This document shows positions 15,818 through 24,989 of a DNA stretch of 64,000 nt, one piece after another (positions within the stretch are counted from its first letter, which is position 1; each line of letters opens with the position of its first letter). The notes beneath the pieces were generated by a model. The model saw only the letters and a program-made list of their open reading frames with translations, did no database searches and was not told where the DNA came from. The DNA comes from Paralvinella palmiformis. Lineage: Eukaryota; Annelida; Polychaeta; Terebellida; Alvinellidae. The stretch is from assembly GCA_025642065.1 (NCBI GenBank), contig JAODUP010000006.1:248001-312000 (forward strand). Direction: 5' to 3'. The position numbers and the translations under genes are program-made.

Positions 15818-17037
15818 CATAGCAATTAATTCTAAATGTATCACCTTTTCTTTGCTGAAACTCTCTAAGCTTGGCACTTGAGGGTGGAATATACATATCA
15901 TCACTCTTATCTGAAGCACGACTCTCTATGACGAGTTGAGTATATGACTGAAGTTCTTTATCCAAATTACTTATTCTCCGGTTTACTTCCTCAATGGAAC
16001 CTATCAGAAATGCTTTACTTAGTTAAAGAATTTCTCAAATGTTTACCCATCATGCAATAATAAAAAAAAGCCTTGAAGGAGAGGAAGCATCATTTAAAAC
16101 ATTTTTAGTGTCTATATAAAAATGGTAATATCTGACTATACAGCTCCCGAGATTCAATACTGACTGGTGATTTCATGATGATCCAGAAGAATCTGAATAA
16201 TTACTAATTTTGATGCTTTGTCCAAATCTTGACACTTTGTCCCAATATGAAGACTTTGTTGTTGTTGGGTTTGTGTGTGTGTGTGTGTATTTTTTAGCTG
16301 TGTATAATAAGGCACAGGCACAGAGAATCTCGAACGGTGAATTCAAACTCTGGACATTTCTTCATGGGACTGAATCCAGAGAGGTGACTTTTCTTGCTGA
16401 GACATGTGTAATGTCTCACAAGTCCCTAAACCACCAAGAACCAAAAAGAGAATCACCTACAGCTATGTGTGTGTGTGTGTGTGTGTATGTGTGTATAATT
16501 CTAAAACCTCAGATGAAGGAAGTAATAGCAGATGTTTCACTCAGCCCAAATAAGAAAACTAATTTTGCTTGAAGAAACTTTTTCAAGTGTATATGTGTCT
16601 CCAGGGATCCGGAATTATTCACCACCCAAGCTTTTTCACCACTGTGCCCATTCTCCAGCAAACATAAAATTCTCTGGCCCATTCACCACTGACGCACCAC
16701 TGATGCCTGGGCTTATTTGCCACTGATACTTGAGCGTATTCTCCACTGACAATTGTTGTAACGTATACCTCATATGAATCGCCGGCCTTGTGTCACCCAT
16801 CAATTGCCATATGTTTTATGCCTATTGACCCTGATTTGAGAAAAGATCATTTGAAACCAGACATGGGGTCAATTCAATTTCAGAATTGGAGTTGGAATTG
16901 ATTATTTAAAAAAATTGGAATTGAAGTTTCCTACAAAAAAATTAAATCCACAATTTAATTTACCATTTTTACAATGTTAACACTTACATATGGTGTTGCC
17001 AATATACTGGAACCACAATGATCCAGAACTTTGTTTC

Positions 17038-17086
<49 letters not shown>

Positions 17087-17665
17087 TGCACACACAGACT
17101 GTGACACCCCAAGTGAGCATTTAATCAATTATGATGGTTTGGATACTGTGAACTCTGCCCCTAACACTGTGACACCACCACATAGCATACCTGTAACCTA
17201 TATAGGGATATCGCTATTTAGGAATTAATTAATTTATCATCTCCCCAGGAATGCCAATCTAGAGCCAAAACTTGACCCTCCTCTTCTAAAACTGTGACTA
17301 CTATAGCCTGTCCCCAGACCTAATTGTTTTAATAACCATTTGAGATATTTTGTAAACTTACCATATATCAGTGGTTTAGTACACAGAAATGTGAAAGTAA
17401 ATATAGGATCTGACCCCTGCTGGGCAGAAATAAGCAAAACTATTTGTTTTAAAGCTCCTACTGGACAATGGAATATAAACACATCTTTGATGATTACAAA
17501 ATACACTCTTATATGGGGATGCATCCAACACTATGATCCACCACTTGATATAATCAAATATGTCTAGCTAAAAGCGCTTTGTGGTTATGCTTTTGCAATT
17601 TTTATCACTTTAACACTTACAATATACCAATATACTGGAACCAAATTGATCCAGAACTTTGGTTC

Positions 17666-17762
<97 letters not shown>

Positions 17763-20700
17763 TATGCACACTAACTGTGGCACCCCACTTGAGCATTTAA
17801 CCAATTAAAATGGTCTGGATACCATGGGCTCCGCCCACAACACTGTGACACCACCATATAGCATGCCTGTAATCTATATGGAGATATTTCTATTTAGGAA
17901 TTAACCCCGTTCAATGTTTAGATCAGACAAAACAAATTAAATCCACAAAGTAATTAATTTCCCATTGAATTTTTTAATTCAGAAATATTTCTTCCATGAC
18001 AATCTTACTTGGAATATAAGTTATTCAGAGCAGTACCTACTTATTGAAAAGTATTAGGCAAAAAGAGTCAGATAGTAAACGGAATTGGAAAATTTTGAAT
18101 TGAATTGGAATTGAAAAATTTGATGTGGAATTGATCAAATGGAATTGAGTGGAATTGACAAAACAGAATTGACATTTGATTAGAGTAATATGTTGTGGAA
18201 AGCTGTGCACATGTGTCATTTAACACATCAAAATCATGACTACCATCAGTGAATCAGAATGAATAAATATGCCATCTGAGTTTAGCATATAGTTTATATA
18301 ATTAATAAAAAATATAATATGGGATAATTCAGGTTCAAATAACACGGTCATAAATCTGCATACTACATATTATTACATATTCAAACAAGAATCGCATGCA
18401 GTGTTACCAGTGTCAATGTTCAAATATTGGTGGATGGCTTGTAGATTTTGCTGAGTTCTTTCAGCAGGAGAAAAGGATCTAGTTTGTCATGTGAGAATCA
18501 ATCCTAAAGACCAAATATTTTGGCTTGTTTCCTTTTGTGGAGTATGTGTGTGCTGATCATGCTTTAGTTTATCATCAGAATCAAACTGGACTTGGATGCC
18601 AATGAAACATGCATGCTTCACATTGTATTATACCAGGGGCCCAAGCATGGAAGGGGCAAGTTTGCGAAAACAGTACCAATAAATATTGCCAAAAATGGAG
18701 AAAATAATAAGGAGTGTCACTTAATCATGCAGGGGTCCAGCTATGTGGTGTGTAAGTAAAAACTTTTAACATGAAATATAAGAAACATTTGGATGGCTGA
18801 TTCAGAAAATAAAGCAGTTCACTTTCAATAAAAGATACCAATGTTAGAGTAATAGGAATCACCCATTGAACTTTATTCTATGTGGTCATTTATTTTATCC
18901 ATTCACATTGTCATGTTGGATGGCAAACGTTCTACAAAAATATAACTTTGAACTAGACAGGCCGGACCATTATAGCCATAACACGTGATTCTTAGAATTC
19001 TAACCCGAGACTGTAATGTGAAATTCAGCTTAATAGTGGTGCCAGGGGGTTACAAATACCTCGCCACCTGAGACATTTTGCCACTCAATTATCTGGACAT
19101 ATTGCCACCTATCGAATGCTAAACACTTTGCCACCCGCGACATTTCGCCACTCGTAAAGCAATTATGATATACACACCATTCATTTATAAATTGATAGTA
19201 CTTTATTGTACTTAACATTTAAAGGCTAAAACTAATCAAATTTATTAAATCCAATATACACCCCCATAAACTCACATACATTATATATATTATATTACTT
19301 TTATGCTGTAATATGTTATGTTTATCATGCACAAGAGACTCATTTTATGCTTTCCTGCTTTTTATTTTATTGTATGTTTAAATATGTAATGATAATCTAC
19401 ACTAAATGTGTTAATAGGTAAGCAGGTTTTAGTGTGGGAATGAAAAATTATGGAAAATGTACAGGACCTATGCATGTGATGTGTTTTTAATGATTTTATA
19501 TGTCTGATATATATGTCATTTCATTTGTCTGTACATGTTTCATTATTTATCTCGAGCAATAACGCATACGCTAATGTTTTATTGATATAATTTTATATTC
19601 GACTCTTATTAAAATGTTATGTTATTTCAATAATCCTTTGAGAAATTTAATGCTAAAACTCAGTATTTGGTGAGGATTCCTTCTAGGCCTATTGATTGAC
19701 AATTTCAATTATTCCATTGTTTGTGACTCAGTGAGATATGATTACAGAACATTGGTGCTGATCACAAGAACTATTGCTGAAGTGAACCTTCTCCTTATCA
19801 AATAACTTTGAAATCATTTAAATTGTATGACTAGATCAACAAATACATTTTGTAAAATCAATAAATGTGCGAGTGGTGAAGCGTCTAGATAAATGACTGG
19901 CGAACTGTCTCAAGTGGCGATCTGTCTCAGGAGGTGAAGCTCATGGGTGGCAAACTGTCCAGTTCCCGCACCAGGGGTAATTGAATCGGTCTATTGTGTT
20001 AGGAATTTAATATAGCTACTGTTAAAATATAATAATGGCAACAAAACGTTAACATAAATATAAAAAGATTTAAATGTATTACATATACAGTATCTATGTC
20101 TATATATGTATACAGACTAATTTTTGTATTTCATTCATATAGAACTGTGTTCTATCAATCAATGTAAACTCCTTTTAATAATCTACATAATTTTAATGAA
20201 TCTTTAAGACACACAATCACAAGTACTGTAATTAGAGGTGAATGGACCTAGCTATAACTAGGTGATGGGCCTGGACCATGAGTGGTGAACAGGCCACGAA
20301 AACTAGTAAAGTTTAGGTGGCAAGAATTTAGGCCTCTGTCACGATCTACCATTTCCATCTCTCGGACTGTAACCAAACTTTCCATTCTAGTTCAGCAGTT
20401 GAAATAGCTATTCAAATTGGCTAACTATTCAAAATGGGAGGATTATTCTTCTCTACATCTAACAATAATGAATAAAATCTAACACCAACACTTACTCTTA
20501 GTGTAACTCTAATTACTCATGAAAGAATCACCTTCTTTATTTGATACTAAGGACATATATTATCAATAAAATAAGGTTTCCTACTTTCTTAAATGGAACA
20601 TCTGTATTACAAAACAGTGTATGTTCTTTGTGAAACGTAAAATGGTGTCTGAACCAGGACTGTGTTTTTTAACAGATCTAGAACATGTGGAAATTAAATA

Positions 20701-21079
20701 GAATTTATTACATAAAATAACTGTTTAAATAAAAGAAATTTAAAACTATTACAGGCATAAAAATAGCACACGTTCTCGCACACACACATTTAATGTCACT
20801 TTCTTGGACTACCCACAGTAGTTCAAGAAAAACAGTCCTATGATAGCCTTATTTTTGATTTACTGAAGGTGATATTACAAGAAAGTATACCATAGCAACG
20901 TAATGGACATGAGCATTTCAACCTAAAATACTAATGAAAAGGATACGTGACTTGGATTTTTGGGCCTCCTCAAGTAGTTTCTTCTTTTCTTCTATGCGTT
21001 CTCGGCTTTCATTTAAATTTTCTTCGATATAATGCATTGGGGAACATACCCGATTAATATCAGCAACAGTTCGCGCCAT
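931..21079 (-). CDS. FAM227A: FAM227 family protein, FAM227A-like (14 coding exons)
   Basis: Fourteen exons join in one frame to about 585 aa, close to the roughly 570 aa I recall for human FAM227A. Exons, 5' to 3': 20947-21079, 15845-16000, 15412-15465, 13929-13999, 13534-13569, 12651-12764, 12491-12553, 11140-11280, 9994-10120, 9718-9825, 5848-6302, 4207-4289, 3754-3901, 931-999. The start is MARTVADINRV and the end is AALAALE. The middle exons (12764 to 9718) hold the FAM227 domain, including DTFWWIFLEKWQ with the family's FWW motif and later WMSWNYKDHEPPG. Exon 1 is a charged coiled-coil-like stretch; exon 11 is Ser/Gln-rich and low complexity; exon 13 is Lys/Glu-rich and helical. All phases agree. 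For exon 12, the acceptor at 4290 (CCTAG) keeps phase 0, while a nearer AG at 4280 would break the frame. Molecular function is not established; the family is linked to ciliated tissue. FAM227B is the alternative paralogue; the CBY1 neighbour favours FAM227A. Confidence 0.88.
1104..1124. repeat. (CA)n microsatellite
   Basis: About ten CA units in the last FAM227A intron. Confidence 0.9.
2471..2925. mobile_element. hAT-like non-autonomous element, truncated copy
   Basis: One module only: AATTGGAATT repeats, then the TTAACACTTACATGTGGTGT box, (AT)n at 2638-2666, ATCAGAT, and the block ending near CCCCAGACCTAACTG. Both termini are lost. Located in the last FAM227A intron. Confidence 0.65.
6655..6785 (+). 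mobile_element. tRNA-like SINE head fragment
   Basis: GTGATGGCTTGGTTATTTAG followed about 40 bases later by GGTGATGGGTTCAAGGCTCC resembles a tRNA A box and B box pair. It directly precedes the LINE 3' end at 6808. Confidence 0.45.
6808..7510 (+). mobile_element. LINE 3' end (non-LTR retrotransposon), 5'-truncated
   Basis: The plus-strand translation shows the C-terminal part of a non-LTR reverse transcriptase: CDDCVFSVAAPTLWNSLPAN followed by IRNLSSLQNFKSSIKRHLF. The sequence ends with a 3' UTR that is also found in the copy at 58790-59510. Stop codons upstream show it is dead. It lies in a FAM227A intron, antisense to the gene. Confidence 0.75.
7846..7885. repeat. (TA)n microsatellite
   Basis: About 20 TA units in FAM227A intron 10. 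Confidence 0.9.
8215..8412 (-). mobile_element. tRNA-like SINE on the minus strand
   Basis: The minus strand reads TGATGGTGCAGTGGTTAGAG at about 8407-8388, an A-box-like head, followed by GGGGTTGAATCC, a B-box-like block near 8360. A (TTA)n stretch at 8198-8215 borders the other end. A related scrap is at 22330-22395. Confidence 0.55.
8580..8637. repeat. (GT)n-(CA)n palindromic microsatellite
   Basis: A (GT)9 run passes through GCGC directly into a (CA)n run, so the tract can fold on itself. Confidence 0.9.
10535..10722 (-). mobile_element. tRNA-derived SINE, older copy of the same family
   Basis: Same order as the element at 50178-50401: GGCCCCTCCATTGTCTAAC head, a decayed B box (GAGTTCAAATCTCGGC), then the ACCTTTGGAGGTCAC and GCACAAAAGTGGCC blocks. 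More diverged, with no clear target duplication. Located in a FAM227A intron. Confidence 0.7.
12208..12243. repeat. (AT)n microsatellite
   Basis: About 17 AT units in a FAM227A intron. Confidence 0.85.
13190..13386 (+). mobile_element. SINE body, second copy of the 40981 family
   Basis: Matches the body of the 40981-41217 element, from CCTGAGGACGTAAAACACCC through GGGGATTCTCCCCGAACAAC, with its tRNA-like head missing or badly decayed. Located in a FAM227A intron. Confidence 0.65.
14441..14483. repeat. (TA)n microsatellite
   Basis: About 21 TA units in FAM227A intron 3. Confidence 0.9.
15774..15814. repeat. (TA)n microsatellite next to FAM227A exon 2
   Basis: About 20 TA units starting 31 bases beyond the exon 2 donor at 15845, so length changes here are close to a splice site. 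Confidence 0.9.
16590..16765. repeat. CACCACTGA-type repeated segment
   Basis: Irregular repeats TTCACCACC, TTCACCACTG, CGCACCACTGA, TTGCCACTGA and TCTCCACTGA occur within 150 bp. The style resembles the ends of the element at 19042-19977 and a minus-strand stretch at 20230-20345. It may be one end of a decayed element. Confidence 0.4.
16858..18173. mobile_element. hAT-like non-autonomous element, second long copy
   Basis: Starts with CAGACATGGGGTCAATT and runs through two modules with (AT)n tracts at 17042-17081 and 17669-17758, then ends in degenerate GGAATTGA repeats. The order is the same as in the full copy at 27894-29207, in the opposite orientation. The right terminus is decayed and no target duplication was found. 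It lies in the first intron of FAM227A. Confidence 0.7.
19042..19977. mobile_element. Non-autonomous DNA element with GCCAC-rich inverted ends
   Basis: About 920 bp. The left end repeats CGCCACCTGAGAC, TTGCCACTC, TTGCCACC and CGCCACTCG. The right end holds the reverse complements of the same type (GGTGGCAAACTGTC, GTGGCGATCTGTC, TGGCGAACTGTC). CCAGGGG flanks the span on both sides (19042-19048 and 19971-19977), a possible 7-bp target duplication. No ORF inside. I cannot assign it to a named superfamily. Confidence 0.6.
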
Positions 21080-22892
21080 CTTAGATGTTGTTATCCACTG
21101 ATCAACAAATATAACCGTCTCGACTATTATAATGGTTAGTTTCTCTTAATTATATATCATCCAGGTGGATATAAAAAATATACATATTTAGTTTTATATG
21201 GTTTTTAATCAATTTATAAATAGCTAAAGTTGATTAAATATTTCTCTTTAGTCCGTTAATATTATCGAAACTACTGCCATTTGAAGGCCATATAATGATA
21301 TATGGCTTGTTAAACATTCGTTGTTAGTCTGCAACGAGAGCCAGGTAACAATACGTTTTAAATACTGTCCATGAACCGGAATAAATCATTCTTTTTAAAT
21401 ACGTTCAAATAGAATGTGTATGTGTTATTTACTGCAACAGAAAATGATAGAAATGTATTATAATAATAATTAATATGGTAAACAAGTCTACTTCTGAGCC
21501 GAGGCCTGCTTTTCCAGTTAAACTCAAGTTAAAGCAAAAACCTTTAACATAAACTTGATTTGGATTTCTGATTTTATTGTTAATTATTATTTTTATTTAT
21601 GTGTCGTATTATATGATATTTTACCAGCTAGATTCTGTATTAAAACTGACAATGATTGTTCATAATATTAAATATAGTGATTTGAGTCATTTTCTAACAA
21701 GTGAAGATTACAACGTATGTCCTATTGATCTAGTAATAGAACGGTTAGAAGGTAATATAAACTTACATTTAATAAGAATTAATTGGAAATAGGCTCACTA
21801 GTCTGTGATATTAATGTACAGTTCAATAAATAAACACACAACACATGTATAATATATATATATATATATATATACCAATTGGAACTACAATTTATTTATA
21901 AGCACATAATCAATTCAATACTTTATAACTATCCACCTGGGTGTTTAGTTATAGCCTTGTCATTCATTAATCATGTGAAAAGACAGGAAGCTGGAAGGAT
22001 TTTTTAGTCCCTCAGTTTTAACTAATAATTATCCATCACATGTAGGAGTGAAGGTTACAAATTGGAATTTCTGAAAATAGCTGGTAGAATATTGTGCTAC
22101 AGATCATGGGTTTAAGAATGTTTAATGTGATTATGCCATTTCCTTATGGAGTATCACTTTGGTTCCATGTCTCACATGTATCCAAAGCTAGCACTTGCTC
22201 ACTATTATTTACAACATCTTGTATGATATATATATATATAGGTATGTGTATATAGATATATATAAATCAGATTATATAATAAAAACTCTTTCTTAAATCA
22301 TGTGTTACATCAGAATTGTATTGGCATTCTAATAGTGCAGTGGTTAGAACACTGCACTGCAAAGCTCCTTAACCCTATGTCCCAGATGAAAGTAGTATTG
22401 TACTTGTATGAAGTAATGCACTAAATGTACATTAATTAAGATAAATTTATTTTGCAATTACTTGTGTTTTTACAACTATGATTATGAATATAACCACCTC
22501 CCAAAATGAAAATAACCGATTATGATTACATGATCGTGTAATCATGATTACATCAAATTGTCATGGATTCATGAACATGGGTCATCACTTAAAACAGGAT
22601 GGTTGAACTAAGTGATTTAATTTTCAGAAATATGCACATCCAGAAGCATATCATTGTACATTAAAGTATAAACAAGAATTACCTAATACAAGTCAAGTTT
22701 AAATAGTAATACTGTTTACACACAGCTAGTATTACTGTTATGTAATTCTTACCAGCTGATGAAAAAAGGAATAAATAGACCAAAAACATTAACTATAATT
22801 CCATTGATACCATACCTCAGGATATGATTTATTGTAGCGAAAATATACAATCTGATAATCTTTTGTTCCAGGTCATCTAATATTCTATCAGA
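21080..22892. promoter_or_regulatory. Shared 5' region between FAM227A and CBY1 (putative bidirectional promoter)
   Basis: The FAM227A start codon (21079, minus) and the CBY1 start codon (22893, plus) point away from each other across 1.8 kb. A splice acceptor (tttgttccag) at 22862-22871 lies 21 bases before the CBY1 ATG, so CBY1 probably has a noncoding first exon further upstream, which would bring the two transcription starts closer together. The span has no coding ORF I believe. It holds a short (TA)n at 21850-21873 and a tRNA-like SINE scrap near 22330-22395. No TATA box or clear RFX X-box could be assigned. Promoter function is inferred from layout only. Confidence 0.5.
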
Positions 22893-24188
22893 ATGCCATT
22901 ATTCGGAAGTGCGTTTAGTCCTAAAAAGGGACAGCCAAGGAAGGCAACTTCCTTATCAAACCTGAACCTTGATGAAACTGAAAGACAGATTGAGTTTGGT
23001 CTGGATTACTCACCTGTTAAACTAAGACTAAGCCCTCACGAGATGATATTCGCTGATGGAATGTGGATAGCAGGTATTGACCATTATGCTGGAAGAGCCT
23101 ATGCAGCCTTTCTTTGTTGTGTTGATCAAGACAGTCCTGCGAAGTTAAAACATTTCTATCCGTTTATAGTTCTCTTTCTTGTATTTTAGTAATGTGTGTA
23201 ATGCAGATTTCTGTCGGTGCAACACTACTATTACTGTCTGATGAATGAGGTTGATCAATTTAGAGATTTGTTGTAATAAAAAACAGGAAAAATATATTTT
23301 AGGCCTAACTATCTCATATACATTTAAAAAATAATATGAAATGCTAATGTTAAATAAATCTGCTCATCAAGTACCAAAAATGGCCAATACAAAAGGTGAA
23401 ATATGGTATTAAGTGAGCCAACTAGTTGTTTATTGACTAATATCTTAATGGTCAGTGAACATCTATACACTGTAGTAGATCTGGATAATATTTGTAAACA
23501 CTAAATAATGTGATAATAATTATCATGTCCACAGAATCTGGTGGAGGGGGTGGTGCAAGTCAGAAGGATCTGCTAAAAACGAAGAGAGAAAACCAACAAC
23601 TCCGAGAAGAGAATAATTTATTGAAGATCAAAGTAGAACTACTACTTGATATGGTACTTATTTTATAAATTGATCAATATTCTTGGATTACTTTTTTAAA
23701 TGTTTATAGAATGTACATACAATATCTGTTTACATATTCACCTAATTAGGTGTTTTTACATGATTTATCCATTATGCTTTTGATATTCTCCTTTTGAATA
23801 GTACATATACTTATTTAACTTTACTGAATGTCATACCTGTATAATATTGAAAAAATCAAACAAATCTGAATGTTTAAACAAATAGTGTTCCACATAGGAA
23901 GTAATAATGTGTTATGTAACAATAATGTGTATGCAACTATGTATGTTTAAGGAACCATAAAAGTTATTTCTATATAATTTTGATAAAACAAAGAAATCAT
24001 TTTTTTAAACTAAATATTTGAACATTATAAGTATCTTATTGCACTGCCTTGTGTGAAGTGGGCTTATTTCCCGCCAGTATTATTGACTATATTTTTGAAT
24101 AAATTTTCAGCTCTCCGAGAAAACAGCAGAGATCCATTTGCAAGAGAATGAATTAGATCACATGAAGAAATTAGCAAAACGAAGATAG
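22893..24188 (+). CDS. CBY1: Protein chibby homolog 1 (3 coding exons)
   Basis: Exons 22893-23073, 23535-23653 and 24111-24188 give 125 aa, against 126 aa for human CBY1. The N-terminus MPLFGSAFSPKKGQPRK matches the Chibby start, with the SPKK context and a Ser-rich stretch (SLSNLN) that in vertebrates includes the 14-3-3 and phosphorylation region. ADGMWIA near residue 55 matches the conserved NGQWIA block. Exons 2 and 3 (ENQQLREENNLLKIKVELLL, then LSEKTAEIHLQENELD) form the C-terminal leucine-heptad coiled coil used for dimer formation. The end KKLAKRR is basic and agrees with the nuclear-localisation tail. Chibby binds beta-catenin and blocks Wnt signalling, and sits at the distal mother centriole and ciliary base, where it supports ciliogenesis. 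Reading on past the exon 1 donor gives a false 98-aa ORF, so the spliced form is preferred. The gene converges with TOP3A. Confidence 0.96.
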
Positions 24189-24235
24189 TTCACTGCTATC
24201 AAAAAATATACAAGTATATAACTGCAGTGATTATG

Positions 24236-24241
24236 AATAAA
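24236..24241 (+). other. Polyadenylation signal of CBY1
   Basis: A canonical AATAAA lies 48 bases after the CBY1 stop codon, in a short AT-rich 3' UTR. It is a likely poly(A) signal by position and sequence. Confidence 0.6.
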
Positions 24242-24403
24242 ATGTGACTTGGATATCTTTTTAAAATAATTAGTATGACTATTTATGAATTTTATAGTTT
24301 GTTATATTGTCCATAGTGTATTTTGTACGTAACTTAATTATTTTTGGTGTCGTGATAAATGCGAGTTTCAGAAATTGTTCAGTTTTATATTTTGCATGAA
24401 ATA

Positions 24404-24409
24404 TTTATT
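24404..24409 (-). other. Candidate polyadenylation signal of TOP3A
   Basis: AATAAA on the minus strand about 580 bases beyond the TOP3A stop codon. It is the first canonical hexamer I found in that direction. If used, the TOP3A transcript would end about 160 bases from the CBY1 poly(A) signal without overlapping it. Confidence 0.35.
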
Positions 24410-24989
24410 CATATTCTGTAGTCATATTTGTTTTCGTGGTAATCAATCAGTGATTTAGCCAGGAAAATGTAATACTTTGTTTTCCGTCCACATGTATATC
24501 AACAATGATTATAATAAAAATATTTCATCATACTAGTTCTAATTAGCCACAAACTAACATTTTTAACAAGAGTAAATGTTGACCAACTCCAATTTAATTA
24601 TCAAAGAAGAATAAGTAATGATTGCCACTTAAAAGAAAAATATGACTTGCTGTTAACATATGATGACTATCATTTCAACATGCTATGGACCAAGTACTAA
24701 TATTCCAAAGAAATGGTTTTTAAGTTCTTGTTGTATAAATGGAGTCATTTTCAAATCCCCACTTCATATCTCTTTGTGGTCAAAATTTAAAATATTATAA
24801 CAAAAGATCTGTTTAACAAACACACTTCTTCATAACATATCACATGTAATACAAACTCTCACATACAACAGCTTTACATTATGAGTCAACCAGTTATATC
24901 ACAATTAAGCCAGATGCATAGAATGCTAATTACATTTGATAACTGATCATTAACAACATTACACAGTGAATTTAACATAGACAGCATTC

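Larger units (their letters stand above)
16001..20946. other. FAM227A intron 1, repeat-filled
   Basis: 4.9 kb. Holds GT microsatellites (16268-16287, 16467-16487), the CACCACTGA-type segment, the second hAT-like copy, and the GCCAC-ended element. No additional exon with compatible phase was found. Confidence 0.5.

Noticed and set aside
17579..17800. ORFs with long Ile-Tyr repeats (also at 15717, 17031, 39447, 39529, 49522)
   Set aside because: They are translations of (AT)n microsatellites.
22893..23189. 98-aa ORF as a complete single-exon Chibby
   Set aside because: It reads into the intron after the donor at 23073. The conserved coiled coil is in the exons at 23535 and 24111.
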